DNA of 64,000 nt from the NCBI RefSeq assembly GCF_016019935.1, contig NZ_JAECMT010000001.1, positions 1,182,774 through 1,246,773 of the forward strand, written 5' to 3'. Of the stretch, positions 18,522 through 26,622 are shown piece after piece. The position numbers and the translations under genes are program-made. Source of the stretch: Paenibacillus sp. GSMTC-2017. Lineage in GTDB: Bacteria; Bacillota; Bacilli; Paenibacillales; Paenibacillaceae. Position 1 is the first letter of the stretch, and every line of letters starts with the position of its first letter. The notes beneath the pieces were generated by a model, which worked only from the letters and a program-made list of their open reading frames with translations, did not search any database and had not been told where the DNA came from.

Positions 18522-18813
18522 ATCAACAGTTGTGTCATCCTGTAAAGAAAACATTGTTAGCGATATGGGTGGCGAAAAAGTTATGCTAAGTGTTTCAAGC
18601 GGGAACTATTATAACTTAGGCCATATAGGCGGCCATATTTGGGATGCAATCACAGAACCTATTTCCATTCAAGATCTAATCAATACGCTATTGGAACAAT
18701 TCGATGTAGATCGTGAGGAATGCGAAAGCCATGTGGAATCGTTTCTCGATCATCTTCGAAAGGAAGGGTTAATCGTTGTCCATGAACAAGTTACGGGTAC
18801 TATTAAAGCTTGA
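18499..18813 (+). CDS. Lasso peptide RRE protein, PqqD-like (B1)
   Basis: 104-aa PqqD-fold protein that binds the leader peptide and delivers the precursor to the protease and probably the kinase. The ATG at 18499 has AAGGAGAG upstream and overlaps the kinase end by 23 bp. The pattern VMLSVSSGNYYNLGHIGGHIWDA, followed by helical ISIQDLINTLLEQFDVDREE, is diagnostic. It is related to the divergent PqqD-like gene at 14541, so the locus has two RREs. Its end overlaps B2 by about 30-40 bp. Confidence 0.92.
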   Translation: MKTELLSKSTVVSSCKENIVSDMGGEKVMLSVSSGNYYNLGHIGGHIWDAITEPISIQDLINTLLEQFDVDREECESHVESFLDHLRKEGLIVVHEQVTGTIKA

Positions 18814-19240
18814 TCGTCAAACTTTCCTCTTATTTGTTGAAGCTTTAATTTTTTTAGCAGTAGCTCGGCTTCTCCTCTATCGTCCGTTCATGAAAGTAGC
18901 TCCAACCTTAGGCACACGTACTGAGATAACACCAGAAGACTGCGAGAATAAACAGGTTCGGATTCAATCGAAAAAAATAGCATCTGCAGTAGATGTAATG
19001 AGCCGTAATACATTTTGGGAAAGCAAATGTTTTGTTAGAGCTATTGCGTGTATGAAGATGCTTGAGCGTCGTGGTATCGCGAGTACACTTTATCTGGGTA
19101 CTGGAAAAGATGAGCATGGAAAACTTATTGCTCACGCTTGGCTTCGCAGCGGCTCTATTTATATGAGCGGTGCTGAAGTGATGAAGGAGTTTATCGTGGT
19201 TGAAACTTTCGCAAACAAAGCAAATTTTACTGCCCTATAA
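18776..19240 (+). CDS. Lasso leader peptidase, transglutaminase-like (B2)
   Basis: Cysteine protease that removes the leader. The Cys85 motif (FWESKCFVRAIACMKML) and His120 motif (LIAHAWLRSG) match the split B2 proteins of lasso clusters. An N-terminal basic/hydrophobic stretch (FLLFVEALIFLAVARLLLY) is also typical. The third catalytic acid is not obvious. TTG 18776 lies 7 bp from GGAAGGG; ATG 18782 is the alternative start, 13 bp away. Overlap with B1 suggests coupled translation and complex formation. Confidence 0.92.
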   Translation: MSMNKLRVLLKLDRQTFLLFVEALIFLAVARLLLYRPFMKVAPTLGTRTEITPEDCENKQVRIQSKKIASAVDVMSRNTFWESKCFVRAIACMKMLERRGIASTLYLGTGKDEHGKLIAHAWLRSGSIYMSGAEVMKEFIVVETFANKANFTAL

Positions 19241-19275
19241 CGATTTATAATTGCCTTATAATGAGGGAGATCTCC

Positions 19276-21084
19276 ATGAAATATATCCTACATTTCCTTA
19301 AAAAATTGCATGCCCACGCTGGTTTTGCTCTATATCGCAACTTATTTGGCACTGTGACTAGCAGCTTCCTAGAAAGTGTTGGTGTTTTATTACTTGTTCC
19401 ACTTCTTAGTCTAATCGGACTCATCGGTATGGGTGTTAATCCAGGAGGATATTTCACTTGGATATCCGAGCGGTTAAATTCTTTTGATACGTTAACCTCA
19501 TTATGTATTGTCCTCGGAGTGTATGCTTTAGCAACTACCCTTCAAAACTTAATTCATCGTCATATCATGATCCGGAACGTTGAACTGCAGGGTCAATTCG
19601 GTAGGCAGCTTCGTCTCGATACCTATCGCGAGCTGCTGCAAGCGAATTGGCCCTTCTTTCTGCGTAAGAGAGGATCAGATCTCGTCAATTTAATGACACA
19701 AGAACTAGCAAGAGTAGTTAGTGCGATGAACACTTCTCTTCAACTCCTTGCTTCTGTCATCTTTACAATCATCCAAATCGGTATTGCTCTTTGGCTATCC
19801 CCACTACTCACTTTATTTGTGTTAGTTTGCGGTTTGTTGCTTGCTGTAGCATCAAGACGTTTCATCAAAAGCTCGAAGCAGATCGGAACTCAAACCACAC
19901 AAAATTCTCAGAACTACCTTGGTGGAATTACAGATCAAATAAATGGGATGAAAGACATTAAGAGCAATACGATGGAACATACGAGAATGGAATGGATGGA
20001 TAACCTAACACAAAGTATGTTCCAAGAACAGATGGCCTATATTAAATTAAGAATGAATTCCCAACTACTCTACAAAACAGTCTCTACTTTTCTCATTGCT
20101 AGCTTCATTTTGGCGTGCTTTACGTTGTTCAAAACGCAAGGCTTACAGCTTCTAACGATAACGTTAATTTTTGCACGGCTATGGCCAAGGTTTACTTCTA
20201 TACAATCTAATATGGAAACATTATCATCCTTAATACCAGCCTGTAAAACTGTACTAGAATTGAAGGAAGAATGTACACAATCAGCAGAAAAAGGTGCTGG
20301 CATCGACCGTGCGGGAAGCCGACTTGACATTGCACAGCATATTGAATGTCGAGAGCTAAGCTATAAATATAATAAAAACGACCATGAGTACAATTTAAAG
20401 GGAATTAACCTCCGTATCAAAGCTCACTCTACAACCGCTATTGCTGGTGCATCTGGAGCTGGAAAAAGCACGTTAATCGATTTGATCATGGGCATTATTA
20501 ATCCGGACAAAGGGCATATTCTCGTTGATGGGTATCCTATCACAGAACATAATTTATTTGCTTACCGTAAGTCCATTAGTTATGTGTCACAAGACCCTTT
20601 TCTGTTCAACACTACCATTAGAGAAAATATGGAGCTTATTATGCCAAATGTCACTGAGGAAGAAATATGGCAAGCATTAACGTTTGCTTCATGTGATACA
20701 TTTGTAAAAGGGCTGCCTCAAGGGCTAGATACTACGATTGGAGATAGGGGAGTGCGATTGTCCGGAGGGGAACGCCAGAGACTGGTACTTGCAAGAGCTA
20801 TTATTCGTAAACCTTCCATTCTTGTACTTGATGAGGCAACCAGTGCGCTGGATGCGGAAAATGAACGCAACATTCAAGAAGCTATTGATCGATTAAAAGG
20901 TACGATGACCATTATTATAGTCGCTCATCGCTTATCTACTTTACGCGGGGCTGATCAGGTATACGTCATACAAAATGGAGAAATCGTAGAACAGGGGAAA
21001 TTCGCACAACTAGCCGGAGATCACGAAGGTTACTTCGGTCGTTCACTTCACCTCCAAACGGGTTCCACCGCAGCTTCGTTCTAA
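19276..21084 (+). CDS. Lasso peptide ABC exporter / immunity transporter (D protein)
   Basis: Fused ABC exporter half-transporter of 602 aa with six transmembrane helices in residues 1-310 and one nucleotide-binding domain. Visible motifs are Walker A GASGAGKST, signature LSGGERQRLVLARA, Walker B ILVLDEATSALDAE and the H-loop IVAHRLST. ATG 19276 is preferred, with GGGAG 6 bp upstream. As the last gene of the lasso operon it should export the mature phosphorylated peptide and may give self-protection. It has no C39 peptidase domain, in keeping with leader removal by B2. Confidence 0.93.
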   Translation: MKYILHFLKKLHAHAGFALYRNLFGTVTSSFLESVGVLLLVPLLSLIGLIGMGVNPGGYFTWISERLNSFDTLTSLCIVLGVYALATTLQNLIHRHIMIRNVELQGQFGRQLRLDTYRELLQANWPFFLRKRGSDLVNLMTQELARVVSAMNTSLQLLASVIFTIIQIGIALWLSPLLTLFVLVCGLLLAVASRRFIKSSKQIGTQTTQNSQNYLGGITDQINGMKDIKSNTMEHTRMEWMDNLTQSMFQEQMAYIKLRMNSQLLYKTVSTFLIASFILACFTLFKTQGLQLLTITLIFARLWPRFTSIQSNMETLSSLIPACKTVLELKEECTQSAEKGAGIDRAGSRLDIAQHIECRELSYKYNKNDHEYNLKGINLRIKAHSTTAIAGASGAGKSTLIDLIMGIINPDKGHILVDGYPITEHNLFAYRKSISYVSQDPFLFNTTIRENMELIMPNVTEEEIWQALTFASCDTFVKGLPQGLDTTIGDRGVRLSGGERQRLVLARAIIRKPSILVLDEATSALDAENERNIQEAIDRLKGTMTIIIVAHRLSTLRGADQVYVIQNGEIVEQGKFAQLAGDHEGYFGRSLHLQTGSTAASF

Positions 21085-21093
21085 ATAAAGAAT
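21078..21093. promoter_or_regulatory. SinR-like site across the exporter stop codon
   Basis: GTTCTAAATAAAGAAT matches 13 of 16 positions of the palindrome GTTCTTTATAAAGAAC. It spans the stop codon of the exporter gene and lies about 40 bp upstream of the TATAAT box (21134-21139) of the SinR-like gene. Confidence 0.5.
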
Positions 21094-21181
21094 GATTCCT
21101 CTACTATTACTTTCGTATTTACAATAAATTCGTTATAATAGAAAAAAACAATGCACCTTAGCATTATCGGGGGAGTCTACC

Positions 21182-21511
21182 ATGATTGGACAACGTATTC
21201 AGATGCTTCGCAAGCGAAAGGGTCTATCGTTAACTGAGTTGTCACAACGAGCTGGAGTCGCAAAATCTTATTTGAGCTCAATCGAAAGAGGACTCCAGCA
21301 AAACCCTTCTATACAATTTCTAGAGAAAATAGGCGAGGTATTAAACGTTCCCGTTGAGGAATTTGTTAATAGTGAGCAAACTGAACGAGCAGCCGACGGT
21401 CTTGACATGGAGTGGGGCGAATTGGTCCGAGAAGCGATGGCTTCTGGAGTCAGCAAGGAACAGTTCAAAGAATTTCTAGAATTCAACAAATGGAAATCAA
21501 ATCGCGAATAG
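21182..21511 (+). CDS. SinR-like transcriptional regulator
   Basis: 109-aa XRE-family protein. The N-terminal helix-turn-helix (residues 1-60, MIGQRIQMLRKRKGLSLTEL, then SYLSSIERGLQQNPS) is very close to B. subtilis SinR. The C-terminus (LDMEWGELVREAMASGVSKE through FKEFLEFNKW) is the SinR/SinI dimerisation helix hook. GGGGGAG precedes the ATG by 6 bp and TATAAT lies 43 bp upstream. Its position just after the lasso operon and convergent to a SinI-like gene suggests it controls the operon through the GTTCT palindromes. It is a paralogue of the regulator at 48492. Confidence 0.92.
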   Translation: MIGQRIQMLRKRKGLSLTELSQRAGVAKSYLSSIERGLQQNPSIQFLEKIGEVLNVPVEEFVNSEQTERAADGLDMEWGELVREAMASGVSKEQFKEFLEFNKWKSNRE

Positions 21512-21522
21512 CGCCGTATTCT

Positions 21523-21684
21523 TTATACAGCGCTTTCTTGTAATTTTGCAAACCCTTCTTCACGAAGTGTACTAAGCAATTTTCTTACATCATCGATACT
21601 TAATCCCTTATCACGTGCTTGTAATATAAGCTCTACCCATTCTTTATCCAATTCAAGTTGGTTGTCCGATACTAATAGTGTCAT
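21523..21684 (-). CDS. SinI-like anti-repressor (53 aa)
   Basis: Small protein consisting almost only of a SinI helix hook. ELDKEWVELILQARDKGLSI followed by DDVRKLL parallels SinI ELDQEWVELMVEAKEANISP and EEIRKYL. It would bind the matching C-terminal helices of SinR-like proteins and release them from DNA. The gene converges on the SinR-like gene with 11 bp between stops. ATG 21684 is preceded by GGGGG at 8 bp. That ribosome site is part of a perfect palindrome CCCCAATTAATTGGGG (21694-21709). A small upstream frame ends 2 bp before the ATG. Confidence 0.88.
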   Translation of the reverse strand: MTLLVSDNQLELDKEWVELILQARDKGLSIDDVRKLLSTLREEGFAKLQESAV

Positions 21685-21686
21685 CC

Positions 21687-21761
21687 TCATATCCCCCAAT
21701 TAATTGGGGCCGGTTGCACCACTGACTCCATGCGCTTAAGGTGCCCATATAATAAACGCAT
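21687..21761 (-). CDS. Possible 24-aa leader peptide upstream of sinI-like gene
   Basis: Short frame MRLLYGHLKRMESVVQPAPI, then NWGI and stop, with GGGAG 8 bp upstream of its ATG. The stop is separated from the SinI-like ATG by 2 bp. Its last codons run through the palindrome that contains the downstream ribosome site, so its translation could open that hairpin. It may instead be a real micropeptide or chance. Confidence 0.45.
   Translation of the reverse strand: MRLLYGHLKRMESVVQPAPINWGI
21694..21709. repeat. Perfect palindrome overlapping the sinI-like ribosome site
   Basis: CCCCAATTAATTGGGG is fully self-complementary. In the minus-strand mRNA its second arm is the GGGG of the Shine-Dalgarno of the SinI-like gene. 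It could be an operator or an RNA hairpin that hides the ribosome site. Confidence 0.7.
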
Positions 21762-21879
21762 TTCCTCGTCTCCCAATTCCATAATTTTGACTACATCACT
21801 AATAATAGCCTACTACGCTTGCATATACTGTCGGTTCATGTCCCCAAATTTTGATAGATTACTTCTTAATTTGTCGAAT

Positions 21880-22941
21880 TTATAAAAATGATATTTTTGA
21901 AACCGTATTCATCAGCGTTTTTTTAAATAAACTCTTAACATAGTTCTTCCGTCCCATTTTATATAGATAGCTAACGTTCTTTTCACGAATTGCTTTAATG
22001 AACTCTGGTGAGCATCGACTTGCAGCAGCTTCAAAGTTCACACTCTCCTGGACAGCTGGGTGAGAGCAATATTCGTTTATTAGCGTGAACTGCTCCTGCT
22101 TAGATAAGCTACCAAGGAACATGTTTCTTAAGCATGTAGGGAATGTATTCAGCAGCATTAATCTAATACCTAACAAATGATAATCTTGATTTTGGATATA
22201 GTAAGTTTCCACTACTTCCTTCTGAATACGATAACCACTAACTGCATCCTTAAATAGATAGGACATGTATTTGCTCGTTGATCCTCCAGCACGATAATAA
22301 TAAAGTCCGTCAGGAATTACTTTAACTGTCTTAGCCTTAATGAACATCTCAAGATTGTAATAAAGATCATCACCAAAGAAGTGGATACGGGATAAGAAAT
22401 GACCATCTGTCTGCAGCAACTCTCTTTTATATAACTTACCATGCATCTGAGCTGGGAAAGAATGTCCGTGAAGAAAAGCTGGAATTAACCCGCTAAAGAT
22501 TTCATCTCCGGTATACAACTTTTCATTAACAAAATATTCACTTCTATTCGTTTTCCTTATCCACTTCGATTTCCCGAGTACTTTAACTAAATTACAAACC
22601 GTAATATCTGCATCTACAGCTTCTGCAATACTAATCATTCTCTTCAGCATTAAATTGTCAATCCAATCATCAGCATCAACAAACATGACGTACGAGGAGC
22701 TGGATAATTCTACACCTTTGCATCTAGCAGCTATGCTACCAGAGTTAGGTTGATGATAAATTTGAATGCGATCATCTCTAATTTCGTATTGTCTGGCTAT
22801 TGCTATACTGTTGTCACTACACCCATCATCAATGATCAACAGATTCCAATCTTTGAAAGTCTGACTCATGATAGATTGTAAACAGCGATGCAGCTTATCT
22901 CCCGCATTATAGACAGGAACTATGATGCTGACTTTACTCAC
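21880..22941 (-). CDS. Family 2 glycosyltransferase
   Basis: GT-A fold glycosyltransferase of the exopolysaccharide locus. It opens MSKVSIIVPVYNAGDKLHRC, with LLIIDDGCSDNS as the nucleotide-binding segment and the DxD site in MFVDADDWID. GTG 22941 is chosen because GAGGTG lies 6 bp upstream and the family begins there. It is the last gene of the galE transcript. The C-terminal half is a basic region probably lying against the membrane. The sugar specificity is unknown. Confidence 0.9.
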   Translation of the reverse strand: MSKVSIIVPVYNAGDKLHRCLQSIMSQTFKDWNLLIIDDGCSDNSIAIARQYEIRDDRIQIYHQPNSGSIAARCKGVELSSSSYVMFVDADDWIDNLMLKRMISIAEAVDADITVCNLVKVLGKSKWIRKTNRSEYFVNEKLYTGDEIFSGLIPAFLHGHSFPAQMHGKLYKRELLQTDGHFLSRIHFFGDDLYYNLEMFIKAKTVKVIPDGLYYYRAGGSTSKYMSYLFKDAVSGYRIQKEVVETYYIQNQDYHLLGIRLMLLNTFPTCLRNMFLGSLSKQEQFTLINEYCSHPAVQESVNFEAAASRCSPEFIKAIREKNVSYLYKMGRKNYVKSLFKKTLMNTVSKISFL

Positions 22942-23010
22942 GGTTAGCACCTCGCAATTTATGTAACCTTCGTAGTCGTGTGATCGGTGCAAGTTGTGTT
23001 ACAGGTAGCT

Positions 23011-24048
23011 TTATCCCTTCTGTGCAAGAGTAGCCAATTCCCTGTAACCATTAGGATTCATCGACTGCCATCGCCATGTGTCTCTGCACATTTCTTCTAT
23101 TCCTCTTTCGGCAATCCAATTTAATTCTGTATTTGCCTTTGTTGTTTCAGCATAACAAGTAGCGATGTCTCCTTGCCGTCTATTTGATATACGATAAGGA
23201 ATAGTACGCCCCGATGCTTCTTGGAATGCTTGGATCATCTCCAGCACACTAAACCCTTGACCTGTACCTAAATTGTACGTACAAACACCTTGAGTCGCTC
23301 TAATTTTGAGAAGAGCTTTCAAATGCCCTAACGCAAGATCGACAACATGGATATAATCCCTCACTCCCGTTCCATCTAACGTATCGTAATCTTTTCCATA
23401 CACTGAAACTTCTGTTAACTTACCTACAGCAACTTGCGCGATGTATGGTACTAAGTTATTAGGCACTCCACTTGGATCTTCTCCTATCCTCCCACTTTTG
23501 TGAGCTCCAACTGGATTGAAATATCGTAATATTGCAACACTCCAATTTGGGTTAGACTGAACAAGATCATGCAAAATCTGCTCAATAACTTGTTTTGTAC
23601 GTCCGTATGGATTAATTGCACCGATCGGTGCGTTCTCATCAATAGGTACATGCTGAGGAACACCATAAACGGTTGCAGACGAACTAAAGATTAGTTGTCT
23701 GACATTGTTCTCTTCCATTACTTCACAAAGTGTTGTCGTACTCATTAAATTATCGTGATAATATTTAAGTGGAAATTGTACCGATTCACCTACTGCCTTC
23801 AGACCTGCAAAATGAATAACCGCATCAATATGATGCTCTTTAAATACATGATCCAATGAATCACGATCCATTAAATCAATAAAATAAGATGGGAACGACT
23901 TGTTCGTTAGTTCTGTTACACGCTTTAACGCCTCGGGATGACTGTTTGAAAGATTGTCAACGACTACTATATTAAAGCCAGCATTAAGTAATTCTACACA
24001 AGTGTGACTACCGATATAACCTGCTCCGCCAGTAACGAGAATAGCCAA
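23011..24048 (-). CDS. galE: UDP-glucose 4-epimerase
   Basis: NAD-dependent interconversion of UDP-Glc and UDP-Gal (or the GlcNAc/GalNAc pair) for exopolysaccharide. The Rossmann motif VTGGAGYIGSHTCVELL is near the start. The Ser-Ser-Ala-Thr-Val-Tyr-Gly segment (FSSSATVYG), YGRTKQ (YxxxK) and the galactose-site RYFNPVGAH are all typical. TTG 24048 is preferred, with GGAGGAGA 6-8 bp upstream, which gives the normal MAILVTGG start. It has its own promoter with a SinR-like operator and is separated from the upstream eps transcript by a terminator. Confidence 0.95.
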   Translation of the reverse strand: MAILVTGGAGYIGSHTCVELLNAGFNIVVVDNLSNSHPEALKRVTELTNKSFPSYFIDLMDRDSLDHVFKEHHIDAVIHFAGLKAVGESVQFPLKYYHDNLMSTTTLCEVMEENNVRQLIFSSSATVYGVPQHVPIDENAPIGAINPYGRTKQVIEQILHDLVQSNPNWSVAILRYFNPVGAHKSGRIGEDPSGVPNNLVPYIAQVAVGKLTEVSVYGKDYDTLDGTGVRDYIHVVDLALGHLKALLKIRATQGVCTYNLGTGQGFSVLEMIQAFQEASGRTIPYRISNRRQGDIATCYAETTKANTELNWIAERGIEEMCRDTWRWQSMNPNGYRELATLAQKG

Positions 24049-24064
24049 TTCTATCTCCTCCAAA

Positions 24065-24131
24065 GTTCTTTTTCAAGAATACAATTGTTCTTTATAAAGA
24101 ACATTATAACAGAACAAATTGTGAATGTCTT
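24065..24131 (-). promoter_or_regulatory. galE promoter with SinR-like operators
   Basis: Minus-strand promoter AAGACA (24126-24131), 17 bp, TATAAT (24103-24108). The perfect palindrome GTTCTTTATAAAGAAC (24087-24102) begins immediately after the -10, and a degenerate copy GTTCTTTTTCAAGAAT lies at 24065-24080. A repressor there would cover the start site. Confidence 0.8.
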
Positions 24132-24151
24132 TAATTAATAGAAATTTATAA

Positions 24152-24195
24152 CAAAAACCCCCTTACACAATCATTTATCGTGGAAGGGGGGTTGA
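24152..24195 (-). terminator. Terminator at the end of the main eps transcript
   Basis: Minus-strand AACCCCCCTT pairs with AAGGGGGTT with one bulge, followed by TTTTTG. It lies directly after the beta-helix protein stop and upstream of the galE promoter. Confidence 0.8.
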
Positions 24196-24208
24196 TCCTA
24201 TTTTATGA

Positions 24209-26524
24209 CTAAACATCCGCTATTTCTGTATTATTGACGGCGACTACATATGGTGATGAACCTGTAATTGTAACTCCCTTCAATACAGATGCAGCTAACG
24301 TAAATGAGTTATTTTTTCTGAGCCAATTCATGTTCACTTTAGTGTTCTCTAAATAAGAGTTTACTATCTTCGCTTTTGTGTTTCCATCTGACTTTCCGAT
24401 TGCCGTACTAAAAAAAATACTATTTGTAATTGTTGTTGGTCCTTCGAGTACGACAGAAACTCCTTGAAATAGAGCTGATCGAACTGAATTCTCTCTTACA
24501 TAAGATGAACTATTTGATCCAAATTGAATATCCCCACCAAGCCGGGTCGTCTTATTTCTAATAAACTCCCCACTTTCAATGTGACATCCTTCAAAACGTG
24601 CATAACCTTCTATAAGTGTTATTCCTTTGATTACATTCGGACGGCCAACGTAGTTTGCAGGCACTAACAACGCTACATCATAATTTTTTACTGTAACGTT
24701 ATTTATAACTGCTCCCGCCAATAATAAGTTCAAGTTCGGAGTAAGATTATTATCAGGACGCCAATCTCTCTCCAATACGATATTGGATAAATAACATCTA
24801 CCGTAATTGTAACGGCTGATATTATAACCAATTACCCCCTGATCAGATACAACAACTGCAGGACCATCAAGCGTCTCAGATACTTGGAAAGCGTTTGCGC
24901 TTTTATTTACTATAAAATAAATTTTATCTATACTTATTCCAATTGGTACTTTACCAACCCACTGCTCGAATACTACCTTTGCACCATTCCCCATTCCATG
25001 AGGAGTAGCGTACGTAAATGTTTTATTGTCAGTTATTGAAAGGGGTGATCCAAAGTAACCATACAGACTAGAACCATATATAAGTCCATCTTTAATTCTA
25101 CAGTTATTTACCGTCGCCCCTAATACATTGAGAAATCTCAAATTCCCACCCCGGAAGACGGCTCCATCTACAAAATTATCACCTTGCACCCATAACTCGC
25201 ATTTATCAAATATGTTGTTGACGAACCTAATATTTGCATAGTTCGCATTCGAATTGATTCCCCCAACATTGTAGCCTTCGAAATTATTGCCTTCTAGTAA
25301 TACATCTGTTCCATCTGTATTAACAAAATGTCCTCTTGCATTGCTATAAATATAATTATCTTTAATAAAGATTCGATTGTTTAGTTCTAACCCATCAGGA
25401 CGATCTTCCGATTTAACTGGGATATTCATTTCACTAAGCATCGATTCTATGTCAATGCCATACATAGGTAATGTACCATTTCGAAAATTTGTTGTTATAT
25501 CGTCATCATCAAAGCCAATATGATGGATTCTGTTTCGATAGATATGAGTGTCATTCGTTGAACAAATAGATATACCTTGTCTCCGACAATGGTGAATGTC
25601 GCAATTTTTTATATTTACATGCTGGCCCATCTGTTCTTGCGTATATTGTGTTGGATCGATATGATATTTTTCCCAACTTGAGAATATGCCGTCACCTGTA
25701 CAATTTGAAATATCTATCCCTGTAATGTCAACGTGATTTGAACCACGAATCGAAATTCCGTGCCCGCTTTCATGTGTCGTAGAAAAATGATCAATTTTCG
25801 CTTGTAAAGCTGCGATTTGCGCATTCGTGAGTGGTGAAGTGGGCTTTATCGCGATAACCATTTTATTATTGCGATCAATACCTTCTTCATCCAAAATCCA
25901 ACCTCTTCCATTCGATCCGCTTGGTGCAAATATTCCGTTTGTACGAAAACCTACTAAAGTAGAAGCCATAACAACATCCTTGTATTGATAGAACTGATAC
26001 CCTGGAGCTGTCACTCCATTAATTCCCCATACTCGGAATGAGGATAATAGTCCGGGGTTGTCATAACGATCTATCACTTCACTTCTGATCCAGCTAGCGT
26101 TGTTATTTAAAGATCCATCAGCGTTTATTCCACCTCTAACGAACTTTACGTACATTTCGTATCTATGAACTTTTTTATCCCCTACTATTTTCCCGCCTGA
26201 TAGCTTAGCATGCCGAATACCTGTCATATTGAATATGGCATAGCTCGGCGAAGAATTTCCTTCCAGGCGAATTTCACAATCGTGAGACATTTCTAGATGC
26301 ATGTCACTAACCATATTTATCGCAGTCAAAGTAGAAGGATCTAAACTGACTTGATAGATACCACCAGGAAGGACAATATGACTATAACCTTCATCTTTTG
26401 CCCAAATGATCGCATCATTAATTCCTTTCCGCGTATTGTCAGCATCCGTACCATCGTTGCTAATACCGAATTCAGATAAGTCGATAAAGTAGGAAGCTCC
26501 TCCATTGATAGATTGCGGTGGCAT
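24209..26524 (-). CDS. Right-handed beta-helix (pectate-lyase-like) protein
   Basis: 771-aa protein with a Pectate_lyase_3/NosD-type beta-helix. The N-terminal segment DGTDADNTRKGINDAIIWAK followed by HIVLPGGIYQV is typical of helix caps on polysaccharide-active and tail-spike proteins. Repeated Asn-rich coils (NVDITGIDISNCTGDGI-like, HIYRNRIHHIGF, IFIKDNYIYSNARG) run through the body. GGAGGTGAT supports ATG 26524. There is no signal peptide or membrane segment, which is odd for an enzyme acting on an exported polymer. It is the last gene of the long eps transcript. It may be a lyase, an epimerase or a polymer-binding scaffold; the catalytic residues are not identified. Confidence 0.8.
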   Translation of the reverse strand: MPPQSINGGASYFIDLSEFGISNDGTDADNTRKGINDAIIWAKDEGYSHIVLPGGIYQVSLDPSTLTAINMVSDMHLEMSHDCEIRLEGNSSPSYAIFNMTGIRHAKLSGGKIVGDKKVHRYEMYVKFVRGGINADGSLNNNASWIRSEVIDRYDNPGLLSSFRVWGINGVTAPGYQFYQYKDVVMASTLVGFRTNGIFAPSGSNGRGWILDEEGIDRNNKMVIAIKPTSPLTNAQIAALQAKIDHFSTTHESGHGISIRGSNHVDITGIDISNCTGDGIFSSWEKYHIDPTQYTQEQMGQHVNIKNCDIHHCRRQGISICSTNDTHIYRNRIHHIGFDDDDITTNFRNGTLPMYGIDIESMLSEMNIPVKSEDRPDGLELNNRIFIKDNYIYSNARGHFVNTDGTDVLLEGNNFEGYNVGGINSNANYANIRFVNNIFDKCELWVQGDNFVDGAVFRGGNLRFLNVLGATVNNCRIKDGLIYGSSLYGYFGSPLSITDNKTFTYATPHGMGNGAKVVFEQWVGKVPIGISIDKIYFIVNKSANAFQVSETLDGPAVVVSDQGVIGYNISRYNYGRCYLSNIVLERDWRPDNNLTPNLNLLLAGAVINNVTVKNYDVALLVPANYVGRPNVIKGITLIEGYARFEGCHIESGEFIRNKTTRLGGDIQFGSNSSSYVRENSVRSALFQGVSVVLEGPTTITNSIFFSTAIGKSDGNTKAKIVNSYLENTKVNMNWLRKNNSFTLAASVLKGVTITGSSPYVVAVNNTEIADV

Positions 26525-26622
26525 AATTACATCACCTCCGAGTTTTACTATCAATTTATGTAGCCTGTCTGCGAAACGTTACAAATTATGTTAATACGTC
26601 CATTTAAAAGTTATTTAAAGCA

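Noticed and set aside
21182..21511. Phage-type repressor
   Set aside because: C-terminal SinI-like hook and the neighbouring SinI-like gene fit the SinR family; no phage genes nearby.
24209..26524. Prophage tail-spike protein
   Set aside because: N-terminal region resembles phage tail-spike caps, but the gene is embedded in the eps transcript and no other phage gene is present. Phage ancestry remains possible.
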